Assembly (NCBI GenBank): GCA_024346935.1
Contig: AP024878.1
Span: forward strand, 2,108,001 to 2,172,000
Length of the DNA: 64,000 bases
Reading direction: 5' to 3'
From: Vibrio inusitatus
GTDB taxonomy: Bacteria; Pseudomonadota; Gammaproteobacteria; Enterobacterales; Vibrionaceae
The first letter of the stretch is position 1; each line of letters begins with the position of its first letter. The notes below the pieces were generated by a model, which made no database searches, was not told the DNA's origin, and saw only the letters and a program-made list of their open reading frames with translations. The position numbers and the translations under genes were made by a program. Shown piece after piece: positions 9,686 to 18,985 of the stretch.

Positions 9686-10807
9686 TTAGAAGTAGTATTC
9701 AACACCTACTGATACTTCTACGAAATCTTCAGACTTCCAACGTAAATCTGTAGCATCCGTTACCTGAACTTTGTCACCAAAGTCTAGAGTACGTGCACGA
9801 GCGTATAGAACTGCTGACGGATCAACGAAGTAAAGAACCTGACCAGAGATGACGTTATCGTCCGTATCGTCAATTGTTTGACCATCACGCTCTAACTCGA
9901 AGTTCATTGCATATGCTAATTTGTACTGCCAATCACCCGTAGTGTAGATAAGACCTGTTGACATAGCACCTTGCTTCTCATCGATGCCTGAAGTCGTTGA
10001 TGCTTCCATGTGCTTGTATTGAGCAAACAATGAAATACCATTTTCAAACCAAGCTTGAATGCCTGCTAGATACGTGTCATTGGTCCAAGTCGTACCTTCT
10101 GATTCAAAGTTATCATTTCGCTCATAAGCCAAATCAAATTGGAAAGGCCCAACATTATAGTGCGCTGCACCACCAAACCAGTAGTCATCACCTGCACCCA
10201 AAGCGGCCTCGTCACCAGCACCCATCGCAAGGTCAAAAGAAAGCGCATCAAAGTATTTTGGCGTATCCCAGCGAATGGTGTTTGATTGACGATCTTGGTA
10301 TTTTGCACCACCGATTGAACCACCCCAGTCATAGACATCACCCAAACCTGGGTTAGATGCTGGCCAGTCAATCAGTTCGTAGATAGGAGTCAAAACACGA
10401 CCTAGACGAACCTGCCCCATACCTTCACTTTCAAAACCAACGAAAGTATCACGCTCACCAAGACCTGCACCTGAACCACCAAAGCTAGGATCTACGTAAC
10501 CACCTTCAATTTGCCATAAGAAAGTCGGGCCAAAATTCTTAAATTGTTTTTTGCCACGAAAACCAATACGGGATTCGTTGTTCAATTGCATGCCACCTAA
10601 GTCATCATCTGTAGCTGAATTACCAGTATCATAATCACGGTATGCTGCTTGCAAAGCGATGATGCCGTAGACTTCATATGAAAAGTCACTCTTTGTTAAA
10701 AATGTTTCTGCGGCATTCTCACCTTGGATACCAGCTGCTAATGCTGCACCACTAAGTGAAAGACTGGATAACGCGACCGCTACTAAAGACTTTTTGAACA
10801 GAGACAT
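9686..10807 (-). CDS. chiP: Trimeric general porin, probable chitoporin
   Basis: 373 aa with a signal peptide ending at ALAA and a mature 16-strand-type barrel ending in VGVEYYF. Features shared with Vibrio chitoporins as I remember them include YGIIALQAAYRDYD, NNESRIGFRGKK, WQIEGGYVDPSFGG, and GRVLTPIYELIDWP with nearby tryptophans. Chitoporin carries chitooligosaccharides across the outer membrane. Context agrees: a GH20 chitobiase lies upstream on the same strand. The alternative is an OmpU/OmpC-like general porin. A long AT-rich leader (10808-11000) precedes the gene. Confidence 0.75.
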   Translation of the reverse strand: MSLFKKSLVAVALSSLSLSGAALAAGIQGENAAETFLTKSDFSYEVYGIIALQAAYRDYDTGNSATDDDLGGMQLNNESRIGFRGKKQFKNFGPTFLWQIEGGYVDPSFGGSGAGLGERDTFVGFESEGMGQVRLGRVLTPIYELIDWPASNPGLGDVYDWGGSIGGAKYQDRQSNTIRWDTPKYFDALSFDLAMGAGDEAALGAGDDYWFGGAAHYNVGPFQFDLAYERNDNFESEGTTWTNDTYLAGIQAWFENGISLFAQYKHMEASTTSGIDEKQGAMSTGLIYTTGDWQYKLAYAMNFELERDGQTIDDTDDNVISGQVLYFVDPSAVLYARARTLDFGDKVQVTDATDLRWKSEDFVEVSVGVEYYF

Positions 10808-11496
10808 GAAGGAACCCCTTGTATTTTATAAATTATTTTATTTGTGTAATCAGCACTTCCGGTGCCGTTTTTGTTTACTGGGTTAATTCTTACAGATTTT
10901 TTCAAACACGAAATAAGTACAGAGGATTTATTTGAACAAGTTCACTATCAAAAAACCTAAAGATAATTAAACCAATAATTTCAACAACTTAACTTACGTC
11001 AAAATCGTCAAATTTAGCCAGCATAGTAAAAAACAGTATTTCTACGACTATTTTTAAGTCTGAATCACGAGAGAAAATTGAAGTACGTCATACTGGATTT
11101 AGATTTCACTTTACAGAAGTTCAAAACAATCATTAGAAATGTGATCTTCACTCAAAGTAAGCAACTGAAAGGATGGCAAATAGAGGTATTTCATTTCTCG
11201 TTAAATCATTTTTAACGGCAAACCTCGCAATCTAAATTAAGAATGTGAATTAAGTTGAGTGTTTAGGGCACAGTAGTCAGCAAAAAATAAGTACATTCTT
11301 ACTCAGGAAACCTGAACAAAACACAATCATTGTGATTTCCCTTGAGAGGGGAAGTCGTGTTTTAAGCTATTAGCCTATCTTTTGATCATTAGTAGAGCAT
11401 TTGGAATTTTCTAGAGTATGGACAAGTAAAACTCTCACTATTTAGCATTCCCTGCTTTCATCGAGATCTGTTCTACGCAATACCATAGATAATGGT

Positions 11497-11516
11497 CTCC
11501 GATAAAAATCTCGGAG
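11497..11516. repeat. Small dispersed palindrome, diverged copy
   Basis: ctccga / tcggag stem around a taaaaatc loop. It has the same TAAAA-containing loop as the better-conserved elements at 11736-11760 and 26955-26979. Confidence 0.4.
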
Positions 11517-11735
11517 GCGATGATCTCTAAGGCATCTCATTTTATCACGCTCTACCCAGCCGCCAGTTATACCCATAACAGTAAGTAGATGGCCCAAAAA
11601 AGCGCAGGAAAACACGTGACAACAAATCGGAATTTTTGATACGTCGTTATTTTACAATCACAAACTTATGCCAAACACATCGTCGTCCTCGAATGTTTTT
11701 ATCGGGGGCCTTTCGATTATATTGCGTAGAAACAG

Positions 11736-11760
11736 ATTCCCGATAAAAACACTCGGGAAT
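11736..11760. repeat. REP-like palindrome (ATTCCCG-type)
   Basis: An 8-bp stem attcccga / tcgggaat around a 9-nt loop starting TAAAA, followed by GAC. A sister copy with the same architecture lies at 26955-26979. Confidence 0.6.
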
Positions 11761-11786
11761 GACGCATACCGCAGAGCTTGAGACAG

Positions 11787-11846
11787 GCTATCAGCTATCA
11801 GCTATCAGCTATCAGCTATCAGCTATCAGCTATCAGCTATCAGCTA
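11787..11846. repeat. Heptamer tandem repeat, GCTATCA x 8
   Basis: Eight perfect head-to-tail copies of GCTATCA, then a partial ninth (gcta). It lies in non-coding DNA about 140 bp past the chitobiase terminator. Related GCTGTCA heptamers occur at 26875-26888 and 27003-27009. Confidence 0.95.
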
Positions 11847-11923
11847 GAGGATAATGCCACAGCACATAACGTCTGTAATAGACTTCTAATGAGAAATACT
11901 TTTGAGTTAGTAAGGAGGAAAAG

Positions 11924-11939
11924 CGTAATCTAGATTACG
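11924..11939. repeat. 16-bp perfect palindrome
   Basis: CGTAATCTAGATTACG is fully self-complementary. It lies 46 bp before the chitobiase terminator stem; role unknown. Confidence 0.5.
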
Positions 11940-11984
11940 ATGTTTCAGATAGAAGAGTCTCGCTTTTCGTTGTTTATTCCAGAC

Positions 11985-12013
11985 AAAAAAAGGGCCAGCA
12001 ACAAGTGCTGGCC
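11985..12013 (-). terminator. Terminator of the chitobiase gene
   Basis: An 8-bp stem ggccagca / tgctggcc with a 5-nt loop and seven T residues on the minus strand, 28 bp after the stop codon. Confidence 0.9.
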
Positions 12014-12040
12014 AAGAGGAAATAAACGAACCCTACGAAA

Positions 12041-14695
12041 CTACTTAACTTGTGTTACTCGACTCTCCCTTTCGCCGCTAGCGGATACAGATTTAATCCA
12101 TACGTCACCAGAAACTGATGGACGTTGTTCATCTTGATAAGTTACCCAGTTTTCACCATCTACCGAGTACTGCAACTCTGCTCCAGGGAATTGAACGTTC
12201 ATAGCAAGTTTGCCATCAACGACTTCAGCACCAGGAATTGGTAGACGATAGTCAATCCCAGCTTTCTCTAACTTAGCAAGTTCACGTTGACCCATTACAT
12301 TGGCAAAGCGAGTCCAGTCAGCAAGAAGGGCGTCTTTGTTAACAAGATCAGTATCTAGGGAGTATTCGACACCTGCCTTGTATTCATTTTCCCACTCCGC
12401 TGCATGCCATGCGCGCTCTGCTGCTGCAATCACACGAGGGAACACCATATATTCATATTGCTCATCAGTACGTACAGTTTCAGACCAAAGTTGTGCTGAT
12501 AGTCCTAAGAAAGGCTTCTTAGCTTCAACTTCGCCTTTAGCTGTAAAGCCATTACCATCACGATCAACTGAGGTTTCAGCATTTTGAGGCATATTTTCTG
12601 GTGCAAAAGTAAACATCTTACGTGTGTCGGTTGCACGCGTTGCCCAGTAGTAACCACGCTCTTTAGCATCTACTTCGTATGGGAAATCCATGTAAACGTA
12701 ATCTGGATTTGATGCGATTACGTCATAGCCTTTGTTAGCCCACTCATAAATGCTCGCAGCGCCGCCCCAGTAAAGTGTTTCCCAGAAGTTAACGCGAGTT
12801 GTGTCAGTGGCAAAAGACTGTGCACCTTCTGCAGATTTCAAGCCATCTTCCCAAGCTTGGAAATTAGCGATACCTTTATCTGCAACAATTTTAGACACTT
12901 CTTCGGCGAAGTAGCTTGGTAGATGACTAAAGTCACTTACATCACCCTTTTCAACCAATGCCTGACATTGTGGTGATTGCTCAAATGGCATGTCTTGTTC
13001 GGTTAAGTCAATATTACCTTTCCAGCCCGCTTTTTCTTCAGCAGTGACATCTTGGAAGCCTGCACCTAGCTTGATATTTTTAGCTTCGTCACCACCAAAG
13101 TGCCATGTTGTCAACGGAGCACCTGCTTCAGCGTGCATCGCAGCGACTTCAGATACCACTTTATCTACAAAGCGCGCTGAAGAATCCATACATGGGTTAA
13201 TAAAGCTATGCTTGTCGTAGAACTGAATCGTCGTTACGTTCGAGGTATCTTCAGGGTCAGTCAGACGGTATTCATTTGCTGCTTGTTCATCACCTGCTTC
13301 ACTCAAACGATTATAACGAGCCTCCATTGAGATAACAGCTGCTCTAGCGTGAGCTGGCATATCAATCTCAGGAATCACTTCTACATTATTTGCTTTTGCA
13401 AAACGTAGTATCTCTACATAGTCTTCACGACTAAAGAAACCAGTACCATTATTGTCTGTCGCTGGACCTGATCCTAGCTGAGGCATCAAACAGGTTTCTT
13501 CATCCACATCGAAACAACGTTTAGAACCAATATCGGTTAGTTCTGGAAGACCTGGGATCTCTAGTCTCCAACCTTCGTCATCGGTAAGGTGAAGGTGCAA
13601 CTTATTCATTTTGTATGCAGCTAGCTGCTCGATAGTCGCTAAAATCGCTTCTTTAGAATGGAAGTTACGTGCAACATCCACCATCACACCACGATAATCA
13701 AAACGAGGTGCGTCTTTAATCATCAGTTGTGGTAATTCAGCTGGATTTTGGATATCAACCAAAGCATAAACAGATTGCATTGCGTAGAATGCACCGGCTT
13801 GATCGAAGGCGTTAATCTCAATACCTTTTGCATTGATATCAAGAGTGTAAGCACCTGATATTGCGTATTCTTTATCGAACTCTTTAGGTGTGATCATTAC
13901 GTTTACTGGAGTCGAGCCTTCAAGGCTAACACCCAATAGTTCAGCGCGGTTTTGTAAAGCGCTTAGCTGATCAGCCTCAAAAGCTGTTCCCTCTAGTTTA
14001 AGGCCTTTAGAAATATCAATTGAGCCCTGACCAATTTTGGTAAATGCAGGTGCCGGTATAATTGCTGCGGTCACGTCTTCACGTACAATATCGCTGTTCT
14101 TTTCAAAACGAGAAGCAGCCGTGGCAATGATATTATTGTCACCACTATGACGTTTTAAGTTATCGCCTTCTAATCCGCTAACAAAGCTTGAAACTTCTTC
14201 AGTGTCTAAAGAAACGATTTTCTTCGGCTCTGCACCTTCAGCTGTAACAAATGCGCCAGGGAAGAAATCTGTTTCAAACAACTGCCAGTATTCACTAGTT
14301 AGCAATAATTCGACTTTCTCGCCAGCTGCAAAACCATCAAACTTATCCGTTGGTTCAAGTTTATGTAGATCACCTGTTACACGTGTGATTTTGAACTGAT
14401 CACTATCTATCTCTAGAACTAAACGAATGCTATGGAAGTAAATGGCCCAGTCATTTGAGTCAATAGCTTCACCTTCATTCGCTAGAGTCATTTTCACCTG
14501 GTTACATGAAGCCCATTCCGCACCCAAGTCTTGACATTTTAAACCATCTTCAGCGCCGTGATTGGTTAGCACTTGGTAATCGATATCTAGATTATTTGCT
14601 AGTTGGTCTACCGTTGTTTGCGGTGAACTCTGCATTGAAGAACACCCAGCCAGTACGGTTATTACAGAGGTAGCAATCAAACTCTTTTTCAACAT
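12041..14695 (-). CDS. GH20 beta-N-acetylhexosaminidase (chitobiase), lipoprotein
   Basis: 884 aa, the size of Vibrio harveyi chitobiase. The N-terminus has a lipobox (LAGC, Cys 18). Domain order: carbohydrate-binding CHB_HEX at about 30-190, GH20b at about 220-330, the catalytic TIM barrel at about 330-770, and a C-terminal CHB_HEX_C domain. The catalytic Asp-Glu pair is D536-E537 in HFGGDEAK. It releases N-acetylglucosamine from chitobiose and short chitooligosaccharides, at the outer membrane or in the periplasm. The near neighbour chitoporin supplies the substrate route. In V. cholerae the orthologue also lies close to gltX. Single-gene unit with a strong terminator. Confidence 0.95.
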   Translation of the reverse strand: MLKKSLIATSVITVLAGCSSMQSSPQTTVDQLANNLDIDYQVLTNHGAEDGLKCQDLGAEWASCNQVKMTLANEGEAIDSNDWAIYFHSIRLVLEIDSDQFKITRVTGDLHKLEPTDKFDGFAAGEKVELLLTSEYWQLFETDFFPGAFVTAEGAEPKKIVSLDTEEVSSFVSGLEGDNLKRHSGDNNIIATAASRFEKNSDIVREDVTAAIIPAPAFTKIGQGSIDISKGLKLEGTAFEADQLSALQNRAELLGVSLEGSTPVNVMITPKEFDKEYAISGAYTLDINAKGIEINAFDQAGAFYAMQSVYALVDIQNPAELPQLMIKDAPRFDYRGVMVDVARNFHSKEAILATIEQLAAYKMNKLHLHLTDDEGWRLEIPGLPELTDIGSKRCFDVDEETCLMPQLGSGPATDNNGTGFFSREDYVEILRFAKANNVEVIPEIDMPAHARAAVISMEARYNRLSEAGDEQAANEYRLTDPEDTSNVTTIQFYDKHSFINPCMDSSARFVDKVVSEVAAMHAEAGAPLTTWHFGGDEAKNIKLGAGFQDVTAEEKAGWKGNIDLTEQDMPFEQSPQCQALVEKGDVSDFSHLPSYFAEEVSKIVADKGIANFQAWEDGLKSAEGAQSFATDTTRVNFWETLYWGGAASIYEWANKGYDVIASNPDYVYMDFPYEVDAKERGYYWATRATDTRKMFTFAPENMPQNAETSVDRDGNGFTAKGEVEAKKPFLGLSAQLWSETVRTDEQYEYMVFPRVIAAAERAWHAAEWENEYKAGVEYSLDTDLVNKDALLADWTRFANVMGQRELAKLEKAGIDYRLPIPGAEVVDGKLAMNVQFPGAELQYSVDGENWVTYQDEQRPSVSGDVWIKSVSASGERESRVTQVK

Positions 14696-14838
14696 GATAA
14701 GTCCCTATTGATATTTTAATTTTTCTAAATCAGTTATGAGTAGGTCTGCATACAATCTAAACTGCGTTAATTCGCAATGCAAATTTAGTAAATCAAAACG
14801 GAAACGGAATGCAAGCCTCCTCAAAAATAGGTAAATCA

Positions 14839-14867
14839 TTGTTTTATATGCATTTATTATTTATATT
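14839..14867 (+). promoter_or_regulatory. Candidate sigma-70 promoter for an orphan transcript
   Basis: TTGTTT, a 17-bp spacer, then TATATT. It points away from the chitobiase gene toward the orphan terminator at 14932-14970. The surrounding DNA is very AT-rich, so this could be chance. Confidence 0.35.
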
Positions 14868-14873
14868 GACCTT

Positions 14874-14970
14874 AATGTAGCTTCAGATCCCAGATTGAAT
14901 TGAGGTATTTTTATATTGAAAGTGTGATTATCACCACTCACCGTCAAAAACGTCAAAGTGGTGTTTTTTT
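14874..14970 (+). ncRNA. Candidate small RNA ending in an orphan terminator
   Basis: A stem caccact / agtggtg (14932-14938, 14957-14963) followed by seven T residues forms a plus-strand terminator with no plus-strand gene upstream. With the candidate promoter the transcript would be about 95 nt. No ORF with an RBS is present. It lies divergently upstream of the chitobiase gene. No known sRNA family was recognised. Confidence 0.35.
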
Positions 14971-15701
14971 AGATCTTAACGAGGAATGCTGTTTTTCTGC
15001 CCAGTAGAGTAAAGGGCCCCAACATTTAAGGTGAACATGTATCGAATTAAAATCAAAGTCCATTAAATCAACAGCTTAATTAGATATTAAGCAATATAAC
15101 TTTCATATGACCACGATGTTTCTATCCTAAGGTGGCTTATCCATAGCGTGATGAGGTTTTGAGGCGGGTTATTGATTATCCTACTTTAGAAAATGTGATC
15201 ACGGACTAAATTCACAACTTGAAATAACATTCCATGTTATTAAAGCGTTTACGCACGTGCCAAAAAACAACTTCATGTATTTCAATACAGCTAGGGTTAC
15301 CTCATCACATTTCAGACCATACACTCCGATGCCGACTCCATATTAATTGTTAAGTAAACAACTCTCATCTTAATTTAATTTTCTTTAAAATCAGCATGTT
15401 GACAGGAATATTTATATATTTATAAGCCCTTAACCATAAATAAATAACTTTTTTATGAATGCATTACCATCTGTTGATGTGTACTAAGTCACATTTTGTC
15501 AGGATGTCTATAGGTCTTGAACCGACTTAGCACTTCGTATCATCAACTCTCATTTTTGCAGATGATGCAGCGCTCTATTTAATAGCCTTTATTCCACTAT
15601 TTATTACTGCTTACTTCTTTGCCGTCAATAATTTACGAATAGTGCTCTAAAAGAAAGCCGGCTAACACAATTTGAAGATAAATAATATTTTGGAGAAAGT
15701 C
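14971..15701. other. Intergenic stretch without recognisable gene
   Basis: About 730 bp of AT-rich DNA with stops in all frames. It must include the promoter of the His-rich gene; nothing else was identified. Confidence 0.4.
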
Positions 15702-15923
15702 ATGTCAACACAGCATACTAAGTCTGCTACGCACGAGAAAATGATTCGTGAATATGGTACGGAAGTAGAACACAAGCACAATAAAGATCACTTGGAATAC
15801 AAAGATAAAGAAAGCCAACTACACCGCCACTTGCACGGTGGTCATACGGCGCACAAACCTAGTCATCACCATCATAAAACTGCTCACCATCACACTCACC
15901 AGCACACAGAAGGTGACCAGTAA
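15702..15923 (+). CDS. Small histidine-rich protein
   Basis: 73 aa from ATG 15702, which has GGAGAAAG 3 nt upstream; the frame is open ten codons earlier without an RBS. The N-terminal half is charged and helical (HEKMIREYGTEVEHKHNKDHLEY). The C-terminal half is His-rich (about 17 of the last 28 residues are His, Thr or Lys), which suggests metal or acid-pH interaction. No signal peptide or cysteine. Its stop is 1 nt from the start of the SpoIIAA-like gene, so the two are co-translated. Function not known. Confidence 0.7.
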   Translation: MSTQHTKSATHEKMIREYGTEVEHKHNKDHLEYKDKESQLHRHLHGGHTAHKPSHHHHKTAHHHTHQHTEGDQ

Positions 15924-15924
15924 T

Positions 15925-16332
15925 ATGTGTATATCAACCGCTTTATCAAGTACAAAGAATCAAATCTGTAATATCGATTTCAGCATTGATACCTATCACG
16001 GAGAAGTGGTTGTATTGCTTAAACCCGTAGGTAAGATCACCAAAGAAGTGCTTCTTTTAACTAAGCCATTTATAGAAGACGCCTTAGCTGAGTCACCAGA
16101 AAAATCAGTTAGATTGATTATAGATGCGACAGAATTTAGCGGTTGGGAATACGATTCATTTCTTGAAGATGTAAAACTGGGGCTGAGACATCGTAAAGAC
16201 ATCGATAAGATTGCTTTTTGTGGACACCAACACTGGCAAGAAATTATAGTGGAACTAGCAAACCACATAATGAATGCCGATGTTCAATACTTCGAACATC
16301 TTCCAGAAGCCGAACTATGGGCTACTTTATAA
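15925..16332 (+). CDS. SpoIIAA-like (STAS-fold) protein
   Basis: 135 aa from ATG 15925, 1 nt after the preceding stop; AAGGTG upstream serves as RBS. The frame is open further upstream but overlaps the His-rich gene. Segments such as VVVLLKPVGKITKE, VRLIIDATEFSGWEYDSFLEDVKLGLRHRKDIDKIAFCG and the closing VQYFEHLPEAELWATL match the SpoIIAA-like family (PF11964-type). These cytosolic proteins have a lipid-binding or anti-sigma-antagonist-like fold; no specific role is established. Confidence 0.8.
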   Translation: MCISTALSSTKNQICNIDFSIDTYHGEVVVLLKPVGKITKEVLLLTKPFIEDALAESPEKSVRLIIDATEFSGWEYDSFLEDVKLGLRHRKDIDKIAFCGHQHWQEIIVELANHIMNADVQYFEHLPEAELWATL

Positions 16333-16431
16333 TCTTTGTGACCACAAATTTCAGGCGAGAGCACTCTGGCGTCCATACACTAGCGATATGAATCCTGACC
16401 CCTGTATACATTAGTCATTTAAAAGTCGTTA

Positions 16432-16468
16432 AAGCAAAAAAAAGGATTGGCTTTTGCCAATCCTTTTT
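16432..16468. terminator. Bidirectional terminator
   Basis: A perfect 12-bp stem (aaaaggattggc / gccaatcctttt) with a 4-nt loop and T runs on both strands. It closes the SpoIIAA-like operon and the convergent VOC gene. Confidence 0.9.
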
Positions 16469-16488
16469 CACCTTAACTATTTTCTAGA

Positions 16489-16974
16489 TTAAGAGTAATC
16501 AGAAGCGTAAGTTTCTTCATAAGTGTGAGAGTAAAGCTCAAACAAATTGCCAAACGGGTCTTCTAAATACACCATCTTTTGAGGCTTATTGTTGTCTTCT
16601 GGGTGGTAGCGCATGATGTCCATACGTACCTTACCGCCATACTGCTCTGTGCGAGCAATAGCACCTTCAAAGTCATCGGTTTGCAGACAAAAATGAAAGA
16701 TACCTAAGCGAGAGAAGTCAACTTCATGACGTTCTTGGCGATCTTTCATTTCGAACATCTCTACACCGATACCGTCAGAAGTAACAAGGTGGGCAATGTT
16801 AAAGCCTTTAAAGCCTTCACCGAATACTGCAATACACATGCGGCCAATAGCCGTCTCGCGCTCTTCGATAACCTTAGTGTTGTTCATTACAATTTCAAGA
16901 CCCAACGCTTTAGTGTAGAACTCTACCGCTTTGTCCATCTCGCCAACCATGATACCTACGTGGTTCATCTTCAT
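16489..16974 (-). CDS. VOC-superfamily (glyoxalase-like) protein
   Basis: 161 aa from ATG 16974 with GGAG 6 nt upstream; a TTG four codons earlier is less likely. A single VOC domain: NHVGIMVGEMDKAVEFYTKALGLE at the N-terminus and FHFCLQTDDFEGA and YLEDPFGNLFELYSH later, with the His and Glu positions expected for a metal site. Family members are lactoylglutathione lyases, dioxygenases or resistance proteins; substrate here is unknown. Single gene. Confidence 0.82.
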   Translation of the reverse strand: MKMNHVGIMVGEMDKAVEFYTKALGLEIVMNNTKVIEERETAIGRMCIAVFGEGFKGFNIAHLVTSDGIGVEMFEMKDRQERHEVDFSRLGIFHFCLQTDDFEGAIARTEQYGGKVRMDIMRYHPEDNNKPQKMVYLEDPFGNLFELYSHTYEETYASDYS

Positions 16975-17239
16975 AATCTGCTCCAATCTCTAGTAATTTG
17001 TTTCGTATTTTGCGTCGATGGAAAGAGTATATGAGGAAATTGATATTATAGAAAATTATTGATATTTATTCATATAATAACCATTACTTATGATTAAGCT
17101 TTGCTTGCATCACGCTTAGCTTGGTGGCGCTAAAGCTATGCGACAAGCATTCTCACTGCTAAGTTAAACATAGATTCAAAAGTGAATATTAAAGCTTACA
17201 CTGTTAGTTAAGCTACTAGAACAAACAGAGATTTTCAGA

Positions 17240-17875
17240 ATGCCCAATTATTTTGAAAGCCCATTCATAGGGAAGACACTTAAAGAGCAAGTCACAAACC
17301 CCAATATCATTGTTGGCGATCACAGTTATTACTCAGGCTACTACCATAAACATAGCTTCGATGACTGTGCTCGTTACTTGCTCCCTGATAGAGATGATGT
17401 AGATAAATTAATCATAGGTAGTTATTGCTCTATTGGCTCTGGAGCCGTATTTATGATGGCAGGCAATCAAGGTCACCAGCTCCAATGGGCCAGTACCTTT
17501 CCTTTTTTCTATCAAGATAATGAAAACTTCATGGACGCTTCAGATGGCTTTGAACGTTCAGGAGATACTGTCATTGGCAATGATGTATGGATTGGTACTG
17601 AAGCGATGATAATGAGTGGCGTCAATGTTGGAGATGGGGCCATCATTGCCAGTCGCGCAGTGATAACCAAAGATGTAGAAGCTTATTCTATTGTTGGATC
17701 AAATCCCGCAAAACATATCCGCTATCGCTTCAACGAACGCCAGCGCGCCCTACTTCTTGAGATGAAATGGTGGGAATGGAGCGAACTGCATATCAAAGGT
17801 GCGATGAAATTACTTTGCTCCTCTGATATCGAAAGTCTTTACGAGTACTGGAAAGCAAGCATAGTAAACGCGTAG
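17240..17875 (+). CDS. catB: CatB-type (XAT) O-acetyltransferase, chloramphenicol acetyltransferase-like
   Basis: 211 aa, the usual length of type B chloramphenicol acetyltransferases. A left-handed beta-helix is visible as hexapeptide repeats ([43 protein letters not shown]). His 79 in GNQGHQ corresponds to the family's catalytic base. [11 protein letters not shown] and [10 protein letters not shown] are typical. Acetyl-CoA-dependent acetylation of hydroxyl groups is expected. Substrate is not proven; chromosomal Vibrio copies often are intrinsic and may confer little resistance. No integron attC site or mobile gene was seen next to it. Confidence 0.82.
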   Translation: MPNYFESPFIGKTLKEQVTNPNIIVGDHSYYSGYYHKHSFDDCARYLLPDRDDVDKLIIGSYCSIGSGAVFMMAGNQGHQLQWASTFPFFYQDNENFMDASDGFERSGDTVIGNDVWIGTEAMIMSGVNVGDGAIIASRAVITKDVEAYSIVGSNPAKHIRYRFNERQRALLLEMKWWEWSELHIKGAMKLLCSSDIESLYEYWKASIVNA

Positions 17876-17901
17876 TCTACGTTAACCGGCAAGCAATATC
17901 C

Positions 17902-18942
17902 TTACTTAGGCCAAGTTGAGAATTCAACTCTCTCATCAGCGATATAGAACAATATCTCACCGCTTTTTATTACAGTACTAAGCTTTTGATTGATATTGAC
18001 CTCTCCTGCTGCGTTGCGACTACCAATAATCGTCGCTTCGAAGTTCTGCTTGAAATCTAAGAATACTTTTTCAAGTTCAAAATCAGGCACTCCTTCAGGC
18101 ACAACAATACTATATTGCGTCTGTCCCTTATGGGCAGACACTAACTCACTGTGTACAAAGCTACTGCCAAAATCTATTACCGATTTGGCCAGTAATTCAG
18201 TGGAAAGGTTCGATATGCATTCTGCATTTGGATAGTGCGCCGAAAGGATCTTACATTTCACATCATCCACAAAGTGAGCCACTAAATGTGCATTCGGGTT
18301 CAATCTCGCCACAAACAAAGAAATGGTTAATGTCATTTCATCAGTATCCGTATCGACAACCAAGCAAGATGCTTTATCTATACTAGCTCGCTTTAAGTCA
18401 TCTTCTTCAGTAAAGCTATGTGCATTGATAAACTCAACATCATCACCAAGTGGATTTTGTTGTTCTTGGACACTGATAAGAACTATTTTCCGCTGCCTTT
18501 CTTCTCGCTTAAGCATTTGCACCAAATGTGGTGTTCTGTCGCGATTGTAGCCAATAATCACAATATGGTTGGTAAAATTCACGTTGTGTTTTCCTTTAAA
18601 TTGACGAAACCAGAACGTAGAAAACGAACTGATCACCTTGCCGATGATGACACCAAACAAACCTAGCGATAGAGGGATAACGAAGAAGGCAGTAAATAAC
18701 CGACCATTTGGAGTAGAAGGTGACATGTCACCATACCCTACGGTTGAACCAGTAACAGCAAGAAAGTAAATAAAATCAACTAGCTGATCTGTGAGTGCAT
18801 GCTCTCCTAGTGTTCGGTAGCCCAAATAAACAAGAGTTGAGTATACAAATACCAAAAACAACGCATTGGTTTTAGCTAACACCAATGCGTATCTCGATAA
18901 ATATCTGTCCCACCAAATCAATAGCTGTTCTTTAAATGTCAC
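17902..18942 (-). CDS. Two-TM potassium channel with RCK domain
   Basis: 346 aa. Two membrane helices (about 26-44 and 83-107) flank a pore loop with the selectivity filter TVGYGD at 67-72. A Rossmann-like RCK/TrkA-N domain follows from about 125 (HIVIIGYNRDRTPHLVQML) with DTDTDEMTLTISLFVARLNP, and a C-terminal region of about 90 residues. This is the MthK-type architecture of ligand-gated K+ channels in the inner membrane. It is followed closely upstream by the small beta-barrel gene on the same strand (43 bp), but a shared operon is not evident. Confidence 0.9.
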   Translation of the reverse strand: MTFKEQLLIWWDRYLSRYALVLAKTNALFLVFVYSTLVYLGYRTLGEHALTDQLVDFIYFLAVTGSTVGYGDMSPSTPNGRLFTAFFVIPLSLGLFGVIIGKVISSFSTFWFRQFKGKHNVNFTNHIVIIGYNRDRTPHLVQMLKREERQRKIVLISVQEQQNPLGDDVEFINAHSFTEEDDLKRASIDKASCLVVDTDTDEMTLTISLFVARLNPNAHLVAHFVDDVKCKILSAHYPNAECISNLSTELLAKSVIDFGSSFVHSELVSAHKGQTQYSIVVPEGVPDFELEKVFLDFKQNFEATIIGSRNAAGEVNINQKLSTVIKSGEILFYIADERVEFSTWPK

Positions 18943-18985
18943 TCTTCATTCCATATCTCGAATTACTTTGTAATTTGAAGTGTTA

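Larger units (their letters stand above)
10808..11984. other. 1.2-kb non-coding region between chiP and the chitobiase gene
   Basis: No credible gene. The part next to chiP is its promoter/leader. The remainder holds small palindromic repeats at 11497-11516 and 11736-11760, a heptamer tandem repeat at 11787-11846 and a 16-bp perfect palindrome at 11924-11939, listed separately. Confidence 0.6.

Noticed and set aside
9997..10371. Frames of 100-119 aa inside the chitoporin gene
   Set aside because: Out-of-frame shadows; His/Gln- and Trp/Leu-biased translations typical of alternate frames.
11787..11846. Heptamer array as CRISPR or attachment site
   Set aside because: No spacers between units; simple head-to-tail repeat.
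17000..17239. Integron attC site ahead of catB
   Set aside because: No attC-like core (RYYYAAC / GTTRRRY) hairpin seen; the gene appears to be ordinary chromosomal.
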